A DNA stretch of 64,000 bases from Siphonodentalium dalli (taxonomy: Eukaryota; Mollusca; Scaphopoda; Gadilida; Siphonodentaliidae), in assembly GCA_032622095.1 (NCBI GenBank), contig CP136064.1, positions 51,406,073 through 51,470,072 of the forward strand, written 5' to 3'. A program made the translations under genes and the position numbers. Positions 43,400 to 58,600 of the stretch are shown one piece after another. How positions within the stretch are numbered: position 1 is the stretch's first letter; each line of letters begins with the position of its first letter. The notes under the pieces were generated by a model. The model ran no database searches. It was not told the DNA's origin and saw only the letters and a list, made by a program, of their open reading frames with translations.

Positions 43400-43655
43400 T
43401 CAACCGATTTACAAAATTCTTTCACGAGTAGCATCAGTACGTCGTATAGATACCCGACAGTAAAAATGGTTGGAATCGGTGACAAGAAAAAATTGACAAA
43501 TTTTGCACCCCTCCCCAGGTCAACAAATTGTTTTCGGACCTTGGTGAAAATTTCCCCGATTCTTACCCTTTCGTTAATAAACACGATTACGAGAACCGAA
43601 TTCAGCTGTTTGGCTTCGTATAAAAGAAGATCTGGGCACAAACTTTTTCCATTTG
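43400..43655 (+). repeat. Sub-repeat B inside the satellite unit
   Basis: About 256 bp from 'tcaaccgatttacaaaattc' to 'gatctgggcacaaacttttt', the diverged partner of sub-repeat A. The divergence between A and B against the near identity between units shows that the A-B duplication is much older than the amplification of the 1,242-bp unit. Confidence 0.8.
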
Positions 43656-46600
43656 TTTTGTTTAAGGGCCATAACTCTGGAAATCAAGTTGGGACACAAA
43701 CCTAAATGTTTCGATTCCATGTAACTTGGCAAGGTGCATATACCTACCAAATTCCAATGTTATACCTTTTAAACTGTCTGAGATATAAGAGTTACAAAAT
43801 ATATTAAGAACTATAAATAATGAAAAATAAAAATAAAAATATGAATAACAATATACTTCCATATTAAAATATGGAAGTATAATAAGGGAATCGCGCGGAA
43901 TTGATTGGAATGTCGATATTATGATTTATTGACATTTCTGTGTTCAGTTTGAACGTTCTGGTGTGACCCCCACCCATGCATCGAAATTTGGTGACGCGGA
44001 TAGAATAGTCGTCATATATCTGCCAATTTTCGAGATATCGAGCTAATTTTTGCGTCATTGTGTTCGTACTTGATTCCCCTTTAACAGTTAGCGGGGTTCT
44101 GGTGAGGTATTGTGGCGACATTCTACTATGTAGGCCAATATGTATGTTGTTAAGTATATACTTTTCGAATATCTCTGGCCTCCATCGACATAATGCGGCA
44201 AGTTGGTAGTCGTTTAGAAGTACTCGAAATTCCCCATCGAATGACACCAAACACGTGACGATCGGTTGAAGGAATTTAAATTGATAGTGCATTTTCTGTA
44301 AACTTGAACAAAAGGAAGGGGCCACAATTTCTACATTTTTCAACCGATTCATAAAATTCACTCATAACGACACTCAGTACATTTCATAGATACTTCACAA
44401 CCATTTTTGTTCAAATCGGAGAGAAAAAAATTTTGACAAATTTTGCCCCTCCCCTAGCCCGGAAATATTTGAGCGGACCCTTGTCAAAATTTCCTGGTTT
44501 GGTCTTCTGTCTATGTTTAAGACGCTCACATAGACCAAATCCAGTTGTTGCGCTTCGTCTAGGAGAAGATCTGGGCACAAGCACTTTCTACACATGGACT
44601 TTATTAGTACATTTTTCGATGTATTATAACTTGGTCATTTCTCAACCGATTTACAAAATTCTTTCACGAGTAGCATCAGTACGTCGTATAGATACCCGAC
44701 AGTAAAAATGGTTGGAATCGGTGACAAGAAAAAATTGACAAATTTTGCACCCCTCCCCAGGTCAACAAATTGTTTTCGGACCTTGGTGAAAATTTCCCCG
44801 ATTCTTACCCTTTCGTTAATAAACACGATTACGAGAACCGAATTCAGCTGTTTGGCTTCGTATAAAAGAAGATCTGGGCACAAACTTTTTCCATTTGTTT
44901 TGTTTAAGGGCCATAACTCTGGAAATCAAGTTGGGACACAAACCTAAATGTTTCGATTCCATGTAACTTGGCAAGGTGCATATACCTACCAAATTCCAAT
45001 GTTATACCTTTTAAACTGTCTGAGATATAAGAGTTACAAAATATATTAAGAACTATAAATAATGAAAAATAAAAATAAAAATATGAATAACAATATACTT
45101 CCATATTAAAATATGGAAGTATAATAAGGGAATCGCGCGGAATTGATTGGAATGTCGATATTATGATTTATTGACATTTCTGTGTTCAGTTTGAACGTTC
45201 TGGTGTGACCCCCACCCATGCATAGAAATTTGGTGACGCGGATAGAATAGTCGTCATATATCTGCCAATTTTCGAGATATCGAGCTAATTTTTGCGTCAT
45301 TGTGTTCGTACTTGATTCCCCTTTAACAGTTAGCGGGGTTCTGGTGAGGTATTGTGGCGACATTCTACTATGTAGGCCAATATGTATGTTGTTAAGTATA
45401 TACTTTTCGAATATCTCTGGCCTCCATCGACATAATGCGGCAAGTTGGTAGTCGTTTAGAAGTACTCGAAATTCCCCATCGAATGACACCAAACACGTGA
45501 CGATCGGTTGAAGGAATTTAAATTGATAGTGCATTTTCTGTAAACTTGAACAAAAGGAAGGGGCCACAATTTCTACATTTTTCAACCGATTCATAAAATT
45601 CACTCATAACGACACTCAGTACATTTCATAGATACTTCACAACCATTTTTGTTCAAATCGGAGAGAAAAAAATTTTGACAAATTTTGCCCCTCCCCTAGC
45701 CCGGAAATATTTGAGCGGACCCTTGTCAAAATTTCCTGGTTTGGTCTTCTGTCTATGTTTAAGACGCTCACATAGACCAAATCCAGTTGTTGCGCTTCGT
45801 CTAGGAGAAGATCTGGGCACAAGCACTTTCTACACATGGACTTTATTAGTACATTTTTCGATGTATTATAACTTGGTCATTTCTCAACCGATTTACAAAA
45901 TTCTTTCACGAGTAGCATCAGTACGTCGTATAGATACCCGACAGTAAAAATGGTTGGAATCGGTGACAAGAAAAAATTGACAAATTTTGCACCCCTCCCC
46001 AGGTCAACAAATTGTTTTCGGACCTTGGTGAAAATTTCCCCGATTCTTACCCTTTCGTTAATAAACACGATTACGAGAACCGAATTCAGCTGTTTGGCTT
46101 CGTATAAAAGAAGATCTGGGCACAAACTTTTTCCATTTGTTTTGTTTAAGGGCCATAACTCTGGAAATCAAGTTGGGACACAAACCTAAATGTTTCGATT
46201 CCATGTAACTTGGCAAGGTGCATATACCTACCAAATTCCAATGTTATACCTTTTAAACTGTCTGAGATATAAGAGTTACAAAATATATTAAGAACTATAA
46301 ATAATGAAAAATAAAAATAAAAATATGAATAACAATATACTTCCATATTAAAATATGGAAGTATAATAAGGGAATCGCGCGGAATTGATTGGAATGTCGA
46401 TATTATGATTTATTGACATTTCTGTGTTCAGTTTGAACGTTCTGGTGTGACCCCCACCCATGCATCGAAATTTGGTGACGCGGATAGAATAGTCGTCATA
46501 TATCTGCCAATTTTCGAGATATCGAGCTAATTTTTGCGTCATTGTGTTCGTACTTGATTCCCCTTTAACAGTTAGCGGGGTTCTGGTGAGGTATTGTGGC

Positions 46601-49600
46601 GACATTCTACTATGTAGGCCAATATGTATGTTGTTAAGTATATACTTTTCGAATATCTCTGGCCTCCATCGACATAATGCGGCAAGTTGGTAGTCGTTTA
46701 GAAGTACTCGAAATTCCCCATCGAATGACACCAAACACGTGACGATCGGTTGAAGGAATTTAAATTGATAGTGCATTTTCTGTAAACTTGAACAAAAGGA
46801 AGGGGCCACAATTTCTACATTTTTCAACCGATTCATAAAATTCACTCATAACGACACTCAGTACATTTCATAGATACTTCACAACCATTTTTGTTCAAAT
46901 CGGAGAGAAAAAAATTTTGACAAATTTTGCCCCTCCCCTAGCCCGGAAATATTTGAGCGGACCCTTGTCAAAATTTCCTGGTTTGGTCTTCTGTCTATGT
47001 TTAAGACGCTCACATAGACCAAATCCAGTTGTTGCGCTTCGTCTAGGAGAAGATCTGGGCACAAGCACTTTCTACACATGGACTTTATTAGTACATTTTT
47101 CGATGTATTATAACTTGGTCATTTCTCAACCGATTTACAAAATTCTTTCACGAGTAGCATCAGTACGTCGTATAGATACCCGACAGTAAAAATGGTTGGA
47201 ATCGGTGACAAGAAAAAATTGACAAATTTTGCACCCCTCCCCAGGTCAACAAATTGTTTTCGGACCTTGGTGAAAATTTCCCCGATTCTTACCCTTTCGT
47301 TAATAAACACGATTACGAGAACCGAATTCAGCTGTTTGGCTTCGTATAAAAGAAGATCTGGGCACAAACTTTTTCCATTTGTTTTGTTTAAGGGCCATAA
47401 CTCTGGAAATCAAGTTGGGACACAAACCTAAATGTTTCGATTCCATGTAACTTGGCAAGGTGCATATACCTACCAAATTCCAATGTTATACCTTTTAAAC
47501 TGTCTGAGATATAAGAGTTACAAAATATATTAAGAACTATAAATAATGAAAAATAAAAATAAAAATATGAATAACAATATACTTCCATATTAAAATATGG
47601 AAGTATAATAAGGGAATCGCGCGGAATTGATTGGAATGTCGATATTATGATTTATTGACATTTCTGTGTTCAGTTTGAACGTTCTGGTGTGACCCCCACC
47701 CATGCATCGAAATTTGGTGACGCGGATAGAATAGTCGTCATATATCTGCCAATTTTCGAGATATCGAGCTAATTTTTGCGTCATTGTGTTCGTACTTGAT
47801 TCCCCTTTAACAGTTAGCGGGGTTCTGGTGAGGTATTGTGGCGACATTCTACTATGTAGGCCAATATGTATGTTGTTAAGTATATACTTTTCGAATATCT
47901 CTGGCCTCCATCGACATAATGCGGCAAGTTGGTAGTCGTTTAGAAGTACTCGAAATTCCCCATCGAATGACACCAAACACGTGACGATCGGTTGAAGGAA
48001 TTTAAATTGATAGTGCATTTTCTGTAAACTTGAACAAAAGGAAGGGGCCACAATTTCTACATTTTTCAACCGATTCATAAAATTCACTCATAACGACACT
48101 CAGTACATTTCATAGATACTTCACAACCATTTTTGTTCAAATCGGAGAGAAAAAAATTTTGACAAATTTTGCCCCTCCCCTAGCCCGGAAATATTTGAGC
48201 GGACCCTTGTCAAAATTTCCTGGTTTGGTCTTCTGTCTATGTTTAAGACGCTCACATAGACCAAATCCAGTTGTTGCGCTTCGTCTAGGAGAAGATCTGG
48301 GCACAAGCACTTTCTACACATGGACTTTATTAGTACATTTTTCGATGTATTATAACTTGGTCATTTCTCAACCGATTTACAAAATTCTTTCACGAGTAGC
48401 ATCAGTACGTCGTATAGATACCCGACAGTAAAAATGGTTGGAATCGGTGACAAGAAAAAATTGACAAATTTTGCACCCCTCCCCAGGTCAACAAATTGTT
48501 TTCGGACCTTGGTGAAAATTTCCCCGATTCTTACCCTTTCGTTAATAAACACGATTACGAGAACCGAATTCAGCTGTTTGGCTTCGTATAAAAGAAGATC
48601 TGGGCACAAACTTTTTCCATTTGTTTTGTTTAAGGGCCATAACTCTGGAAATCAAGTTGGGACACAAACCTAAATGTTTCGATTCCATGTAACTTGGCAA
48701 GGTGCATATACCTACCAAATTCCAATGTTATACCTTTTAAACTGTCTGAGATATAAGAGTTACAAAATATATTAAGAACTATAAATAATGAAAAATAAAA
48801 ATAAAAATATGAATAACAATATACTTCCATATTAAAATATGGAAGTATAATAAGGGAATCGCGCGGAATTGATTGGAATGTCGATATTATGATTTATTGA
48901 CATTTCTGTGTTCAGTTTGAACGTTCTGGTGTGACCCCCACCCATGCATCGAAATTTGGTGACGCGGATAGAATAGTCGTCATATATCTGCCAATTTTCG
49001 AGATATCGAGCTAATTTTTGCGTCATTGTGTTCGTACTTGATTCCCCTTTAACAGTTAGCGGGGTTCTGGTGAGGTATTGTGGCGACATTCTACTATGTA
49101 GGCCAATATGTATGTTGTTAAGTATATACTTTTCGAATATCTCTGGCCTCCATCGACATAATGCGGCAAGTTGGTAGTCGTTTAGAAGTACTCGAAATTC
49201 CCCATCGAATGACACCAAACACGTGACGATCGGTTGAAGGAATTTAAATTGATAGTGCATTTTCTGTAAACTTGAACAAAAGGAAGGGGCCACAATTTCT
49301 ACATTTTTCAACCGATTCATAAAATTCACTCATAACGACACTCAGTACATTTCATAGATACTTCACAACCATTTTTGTTCAAATCGGAGAGAAAAAAATT
49401 TTGACAAATTTTGCCCCTCCCCTAGCCCGGAAATATTTGAGCGGACCCTTGTCAAAATTTCCTGGTTTGGTCTTCTGTCTATGTTTAAGACGCTCACATA
49501 GACCAAATCCAGTTGTTGCGCTTCGTCTAGGAGAAGATCTGGGCACAAGCACTTTCTACACATGGACTTTATTAGTACATTTTTCGATGTATTATAACTT

Positions 49601-52600
49601 GGTCATTTCTCAACCGATTTACAAAATTCTTTCACGAGTAGCATCAGTACGTCGTATAGATACCCGACAGTAAAAATGGTTGGAATCGGTGACAAGAAAA
49701 AATTGACAAATTTTGCACCCCTCCCCAGGTCAACAAATTGTTTTCGGACCTTGGTGAAAATTTCCCCGATTCTTACCCTTTCGTTAATAAACACGATTAC
49801 GAGAACCGAATTCAGCTGTTTGGCTTCGTATAAAAGAAGATCTGGGCACAAACTTTTTCCATTTGTTTTGTTTAAGGGCCATAACTCTGGAAATCAAGTT
49901 GGGACACAAACCTAAATGTTTCGATTCCATGTAACTTGGCAAGGTGCATATACCTACCAAATTCCAATGTTATACCTTTTAAACTGTCTGAGATATAAGA
50001 GTTACAAAATATATTAAGAACTATAAATAATGAAAAATAAAAATAAAAATATGAATAACAATATACTTCCATATTAAAATATGGAAGTATAATAAGGGAA
50101 TCGCGCGGAATTGATTGGAATGTCGATATTATGATTTATTGACATTTCTGTGTTCAGTTTGAACGTTCTGGTGTGACCCCCACCCATGCATCGAAATTTG
50201 GTGACGCGGATAGAATAGTCGTCATATATCTGCCAATTTTCGAGATATCGAGCTAATTTTTGCGTCATTGTGTTCGTACTTGATTCCCCTTTAACAGTTA
50301 GCGGGGTTCTGGTGAGGTATTGTGGCGACATTCTACTATGTAGGCCAATATGTATGTTGTTAAGTATATACTTTTCGAATATCTCTGGCCTCCATCGACA
50401 TAATGCGGCAAGTTGGTAGTCGTTTAGAAGTACTCGAAATTCCCCATCGAATGACACCAAACACGTGACGATCGGTTGAAGGAATTTAAATTGATAGTGC
50501 ATTTTCTGTAAACTTGAACAAAAGGAAGGGGCCACAATTTCTACATTTTTCAACCGATTCATAAAATTCACTCATAACGACACTCAGTACATTTCATAGA
50601 TACTTCACAACCATTTTTGTTCAAATCGGAGAGAAAAAAATTTTGACAAATTTTGCCCCTCCCCTAGCCCGGAAATATTTGAGCGGACCCTTGTCAAAAT
50701 TTCCTGGTTTGGTCTTCTGTCTATGTTTAAGACGCTCACATAGACCAAATCCAGTTGTTGCGCTTCGTCTAGGAGAAGATCTGGGCACAAGCACTTTCTA
50801 CACATGGACTTTATTAGTACATTTTTCGATGTATTATAACTTGGTCATTTCTCAACCGATTTACAAAATTCTTTCACGAGTAGCATCAGTACGTCGTATA
50901 GATACCCGACAGTAAAAATGGTTGGAATCGGTGACAAGAAAAAATTGACAAATTTTGCACCCCTCCCCAGGTCAACAAATTGTTTTCGGACCTTGGTGAA
51001 AATTTCCCCGATTCTTACCCTTTCGTTAATAAACACGATTACGAGAACCGAATTCAGCTGTTTGGCTTCGTATAAAAGAAGATCTGGGCACAAACTTTTT
51101 CCATTTGTTTTGTTTAAGGGCCATAACTCTGGAAATCAAGTTGGGACACAAACCTAAATGTTTCGATTCCATGTAACTTGGCAAGGTGCATATACCTACC
51201 AAATTCCAATGTTATACCTTTTAAACTGTCTGAGATATAAGAGTTACAAAATATATTAAGAACTATAAATAATGAAAAATAAAAATAAAAATATGAATAA
51301 CAATATACTTCCATATTAAAATATGGAAGTATAATAAGGGAATCGCGCGGAATTGATTGGAATGTCGATATTATGATTTATTGACATTTCTGTGTTCAGT
51401 TTGAACGTTCTGGTGTGACCCCCACCCATGCATCGAAATTTGGTGACGCGGATAGAATAGTCGTCATATATCTGCCAATTTTCGAGATATCGAGCTAATT
51501 TTTGCGTCATTGTGTTCGTACTTGATTCCCCTTTAACAGTTAGCGGGGTTCTGGTGAGGTATTGTGGCGACATTCTACTATGTAGGCCAATATGTATGTT
51601 GTTAAGTATATACTTTTCGAATATCTCTGGCCTCCATCGACATAATGCGGCAAGTTGGTAGTCGTTTAGAAGTACTCGAAATTCCCCATCGAATGACACC
51701 AAACACGTGACGATCGGTTGAAGGAATTTAAATTGATAGTGCATTTTCTGTAAACTTGAACAAAAGGAAGGGGCCACAATTTCTACATTTTTCAACCGAT
51801 TCATAAAATTCACTCATAACGACACTCAGTACATTTCATAGATACTTCACAACCATTTTTGTTCAAATCGGAGAGAAAAAAATTTTGACAAATTTTGCCC
51901 CTCCCCTAGCCCGGAAATATTTGAGCGGACCCTTGTCAAAATTTCCTGGTTTGGTCTTCTGTCTATGTTTAAGACGCTCACATAGACCAAATCCAGTTGT
52001 TGCGCTTCGTCTAGGAGAAGATCTGGGCACAAGCACTTTCTACACATGGACTTTATTAGTACATTTTTCGATGTATTATAACTTGGTCATTTCTCAACCG
52101 ATTTACAAAATTCTTTCACGAGTAGCATCAGTACGTCGTATAGATACCCGACAGTAAAAATGGTTGGAATCGGTGACAAGAAAAAATTGACAAATTTTGC
52201 ACCCCTCCCCAGGTCAACAAATTGTTTTCGGACCTTGGTGAAAATTTCCCCGATTCTTACCCTTTCGTTAATAAACACGATTACGAGAACCGAATTCAGC
52301 TGTTTGGCTTCGTATAAAAGAAGATCTGGGCACAAACTTTTTCCATTTGTTTTGTTTAAGGGCCATAACTCTGGAAATCAAGTTGGGACACAAACCTAAA
52401 TGTTTCGATTCCATGTAACTTGGCAAGGTGCATATACCTACCAAATTCCAATGTTATACCTTTTAAACTGTCTGAGATATAAGAGTTACAAAATATATTA
52501 AGAACTATAAATAATGAAAAATAAAAATAAAAATATGAATAACAATATACTTCCATATTAAAATATGGAAGTATAATAAGGGAATCGCGCGGAATTGATT

Positions 52601-55600
52601 GGAATGTCGATATTATGATTTATTGACATTTCTGTGTTCAGTTTGAACGTTCTGGTGTGACCCCCACCCATGCATCGAAATTTGGTGACGCGGATAGAAT
52701 AGTCGTCATATATCTGCCAATTTTCGAGATATCGAGCTAATTTTTGCGTCATTGTGTTCGTACTTGATTCCCCTTTAACAGTTAGCGGGGTTCTGGTGAG
52801 GTATTGTGGCGACATTCTACTATGTAGGCCAATATGTATGTTGTTAAGTATATACTTTTCGAATATCTCTGGCCTCCATCGACATAATGCGGCAAGTTGG
52901 TAGTCGTTTAGAAGTACTCGAAATTCCCCATCGAATGACACCAAACACGTGACGATCGGTTGAAGGAATTTAAATTGATAGTGCATTTTCTGTAAACTTG
53001 AACAAAAGGAAGGGGCCACAATTTCTACATTTTTCAACCGATTCATAAAATTCACTCATAACGACACTCAGTACATTTCATAGATACTTCACAACCATTT
53101 TTGTTCAAATCGGAGAGAAAAAAATTTTGACAAATTTTGCCCCTCCCCTAGCCCGGAAATATTTGAGCGGACCCTTGTCAAAATTTCCTGGTTTGGTCTT
53201 CTGTCTATGTTTAAGACGCTCACATAGACCAAATCCAGTTGTTGCGCTTCGTCTAGGAGAAGATCTGGGCACAAGCACTTTCTACACATGGACTTTATTA
53301 GTACATTTTTCGATGTATTATAACTTGGTCATTTCTCAACCGATTTACAAAATTCTTTCACGAGTAGCATCAGTACGTCGTATAGATACCCGACAGTAAA
53401 AATGGTTGGAATCGGTGACAAGAAAAAATTGACAAATTTTGCACCCCTCCCCAGGTCAACAAATTGTTTTCGGACCTTGGTGAAAATTTCCCCGATTCTT
53501 ACCCTTTCGTTAATAAACACGATTACGAGAACCGAATTCAGCTGTTTGGCTTCGTATAAAAGAAGATCTGGGCACAAACTTTTTCCATTTGTTTTGTTTA
53601 AGGGCCATAACTCTGGAAATCAAGTTGGGACACAAACCTAAATGTTTCGATTCCATGTAACTTGGCAAGGTGCATATACCTACCAAATTCCAATGTTATA
53701 CCTTTTAAACTGTCTGAGATATAAGAGTTACAAAATATATTAAGAACTATAAATAATGAAAAATAAAAATAAAAATATGAATAACAATATACTTCCATAT
53801 TAAAATATGGAAGTATAATAAGGGAATCGCGCGGAATTGATTGGAATGTCGATATTATGATTTATTGACATTTCTGTGTTCAGTTTGAACGTTCTGGTGT
53901 GACCCCCACCCATGCATCGAAATTTGGTGACGCGGATAGAATAGTCGTCATATATCTGCCAATTTTCGAGATATCGAGCTAATTTTTGCGTCATTGTGTT
54001 CGTACTTGATTCCCCTTTAACAGTTAGCGGGGTTCTGGTGAGGTATTGTGGCGACATTCTACTATGTAGGCCAATATGTATGTTGTTAAGTATATACTTT
54101 TCGAATATCTCTGGCCTCCATCGACATAATGCGGCAAGTTGGTAGTCGTTTAGAAGTACTCGAAATTCCCCATCGAATGACACCAAACACGTGACGATCG
54201 GTTGAAGGAATTTAAATTGATAGTGCATTTTCTGTAAACTTGAACAAAAGGAAGGGGCCACAATTTCTACATTTTTCAACCGATTCATAAAATTCACTCA
54301 TAACGACACTCAGTACATTTCATAGATACTTCACAACCATTTTTGTTCAAATCGGAGAGAAAAAAATTTTGACAAATTTTGCCCCTCCCCTAGCCCGGAA
54401 ATATTTGAGCGGACCCTTGTCAAAATTTCCTGGTTTGGTCTTCTGTCTATGTTTAAGACGCTCACATAGACCAAATCCAGTTGTTGCGCTTCGTCTAGGA
54501 GAAGATCTGGGCACAAGCACTTTCTACACATGGACTTTATTAGTACATTTTTCGATGTATTATAACTTGGTCATTTCTCAACCGATTTACAAAATTCTTT
54601 CACGAGTAGCATCAGTACGTCGTATAGATACCCGACAGTAAAAATGGTTGGAATCGGTGACAAGAAAAAATTGACAAATTTTGCACCCCTCCCCAGGTCA
54701 ACAAATTGTTTTCGGACCTTGGTGAAAATTTCCCCGATTCTTACCCTTTCGTTAATAAACACGATTACGAGAACCGAATTCAGCTGTTTGGCTTCGTATA
54801 AAAGAAGATCTGGGCACAAACTTTTTCCATTTGTTTTGTTTAAGGGCCATAACTCTGGAAATCAAGTTGGGACACAAACCTAAATGTTTCGATTCCATGT
54901 AACTTGGCAAGGTGCATATACCTACCAAATTCCAATGTTATACCTTTTAAACTGTCTGAGATATAAGAGTTACAAAATATATTAAGAACTATAAATAATG
55001 AAAAATAAAAATAAAAATATGAATAACAATATACTTCCATATTAAAATATGGAAGTATAATAAGGGAATCGCGCGGAATTGATTGGAATGTCGATATTAT
55101 GATTTATTGACATTTCTGTGTTCAGTTTGAACGTTCTGGTGTGACCCCCACCCATGCATCGAAATTTGGTGACGCGGATAGAATAGTCGTCATATATCTG
55201 CCAATTTTCGAGATATCGAGCTAATTTTTGCGTCATTGTGTTCGTACTTGATTCCCCTTTAACAGTTAGCGGGGTTCTGGTGAGGTATTGTGGCGACATT
55301 CTACTATGTAGGCCAATATGTATGTTGTTAAGTATATACTTTTCGAATATCTCTGGCCTCCATCGACATAATGCGGCAAGTTGGTAGTCGTTTAGAAGTA
55401 CTCGAAATTCCCCATCGAATGACACCAAACACGTGACGATCGGTTGAAGGAATTTAAATTGATAGTGCATTTTCTGTAAACTTGAACAAAAGGAAGGGGC
55501 CACAATTTCTACATTTTTCAACCGATTCATAAAATTCACTCATAACGACACTCAGTACATTTCATAGATACTTCACAACCATTTTTGTTCAAATCGGAGA

Positions 55601-58600
55601 GAAAAAAATTTTGACAAATTTTGCCCCTCCCCTAGCCCGGAAATATTTGAGCGGACCCTTGTCAAAATTTCCTGGTTTGGTCTTCTGTCTATGTTTAAGA
55701 CGCTCACATAGACCAAATCCAGTTGTTGCGCTTCGTCTAGGAGAAGATCTGGGCACAAGCACTTTCTACACATGGACTTTATTAGTACATTTTTCGATGT
55801 ATTATAACTTGGTCATTTCTCAACCGATTTACAAAATTCTTTCACGAGTAGCATCAGTACGTCGTATAGATACCCGACAGTAAAAATGGTTGGAATCGGT
55901 GACAAGAAAAAATTGACAAATTTTGCACCCCTCCCCAGGTCAACAAATTGTTTTCGGACCTTGGTGAAAATTTCCCCGATTCTTACCCTTTCGTTAATAA
56001 ACACGATTACGAGAACCGAATTCAGCTGTTTGGCTTCGTATAAAAGAAGATCTGGGCACAAACTTTTTCCATTTGTTTTGTTTAAGGGCCATAACTCTGG
56101 AAATCAAGTTGGGACACAAACCTAAATGTTTCGATTCCATGTAACTTGGCAAGGTGCATATACCTACCAAATTCCAATGTTATACCTTTTAAACTGTCTG
56201 AGATATAAGAGTTACAAAATATATTAAGAACTATAAATAATGAAAAATAAAAATAAAAATATGAATAACAATATACTTCCATATTAAAATATGGAAGTAT
56301 AATAAGGGAATCGCGCGGAATTGATTGGAATGTCGATATTATGATTTATTGACATTTCTGTGTTCAGTTTGAACGTTCTGGTGTGACCCCCACCCATGCA
56401 TCGAAATTTGGTGACGCGGATAGAATAGTCGTCATATATCTGCCAATTTTCGAGATATCGAGCTAATTTTTGCGTCATTGTGTTCGTACTTGATTCCCCT
56501 TTAACAGTTAGCGGGGTTCTGGTGAGGTATTGTGGCGACATTCTACTATGTAGGCCAATATGTATGTTGTTAAGTATATACTTTTCGAATATCTCTGGCC
56601 TCCATCGACATAATGCGGCAAGTTGGTAGTCGTTTAGAAGTACTCGAAATTCCCCATCGAATGACACCAAACACGTGACGATCGGTTGAAGGAATTTAAA
56701 TTGATAGTGCATTTTCTGTAAACTTGAACAAAAGGAAGGGGCCACAATTTCTACATTTTTCAACCGATTCATAAAATTCACTCATAACGACACTCAGTAC
56801 ATTTCATAGATACTTCACAACCATTTTTGTTCAAATCGGAGAGAAAAAAATTTTGACAAATTTTGCCCCTCCCCTAGCCCGGAAATATTTGAGCGGACCC
56901 TTGTCAAAATTTCCTGGTTTGGTCTTCTGTCTATGTTTAAGACGCTCACATAGACCAAATCCAGTTGTTGCGCTTCGTCTAGGAGAAGATCTGGGCACAA
57001 GCACTTTCTACACATGGACTTTATTAGTACATTTTTCGATGTATTATAACTTGGTCATTTCTCAACCGATTTACAAAATTCTTTCACGAGTAGCATCAGT
57101 ACGTCGTATAGATACCCGACAGTAAAAATGGTTGGAATCGGTGACAAGAAAAAATTGACAAATTTTGCACCCCTCCCCAGGTCAACAAATTGTTTTCGGA
57201 CCTTGGTGAAAATTTCCCCGATTCTTACCCTTTCGTTAATAAACACGATTACGAGAACCGAATTCAGCTGTTTGGCTTCGTATAAAAGAAGATCTGGGCA
57301 CAAACTTTTTCCATTTGTTTTGTTTAAGGGCCATAACTCTGGAAATCAAGTTGGGACACAAACCTAAATGTTTCGATTCCATGTAACTTGGCAAGGTGCA
57401 TATACCTACCAAATTCCAATGTTATACCTTTTAAACTGTCTGAGATATAAGAGTTACAAAATATATTAAGAACTATAAATAATGAAAAATAAAAATAAAA
57501 ATATGAATAACAATATACTTCCATATTAAAATATGGAAGTATAATAAGGGAATCGCGCGGAATTGATTGGAATGTCGATATTATGATTTATTGACATTTC
57601 TGTGTTCAGTTTGAACGTTCTGGTGTGACCCCCACCCATGCATCGAAATTTGGTGACGCGGATAGAATAGTCGTCATATATCTGCCAATTTTCGAGATAT
57701 CGAGCTAATTTTTGCGTCATTGTGTTCGTACTTGATTCCCCTTTAACAGTTAGCGGGGTTCTGGTGAGGTATTGTGGCGACATTCTACTATGTAGGCCAA
57801 TATGTATGTTGTTAAGTATATACTTTTCGAATATCTCTGGCCTCCATCGACATAATGCGGCAAGTTGGTAGTCGTTTAGAAGTACTCGAAATTCCCCATC
57901 GAATGACACCAAACACGTGACGATCGGTTGAAGGAATTTAAATTGATAGTGCATTTTCTGTAAACTTGAACAAAAGGAAGGGGCCACAATTTCTACATTT
58001 TTCAACCGATTCATAAAATTCACTCATAACGACACTCAGTACATTTCATAGATACTTCACAACCATTTTTGTTCAAATCGGAGAGAAAAAAATTTTGACA
58101 AATTTTGCCCCTCCCCTAGCCCGGAAATATTTGAGCGGACCCTTGTCAAAATTTCCTGGTTTGGTCTTCTGTCTATGTTTAAGACGCTCACATAGACCAA
58201 ATCCAGTTGTTGCGCTTCGTCTAGGAGAAGATCTGGGCACAAGCACTTTCTACACATGGACTTTATTAGTACATTTTTCGATGTATTATAACTTGGTCAT
58301 TTCTCAACCGATTTACAAAATTCTTTCACGAGTAGCATCAGTACGTCGTATAGATACCCGACAGTAAAAATGGTTGGAATCGGTGACAAGAAAAAATTGA
58401 CAAATTTTGCACCCCTCCCCAGGTCAACAAATTGTTTTCGGACCTTGGTGAAAATTTCCCCGATTCTTACCCTTTCGTTAATAAACACGATTACGAGAAC
58501 CGAATTCAGCTGTTTGGCTTCGTATAAAAGAAGATCTGGGCACAAACTTTTTCCATTTGTTTTGTTTAAGGGCCATAACTCTGGAAATCAAGTTGGGACA

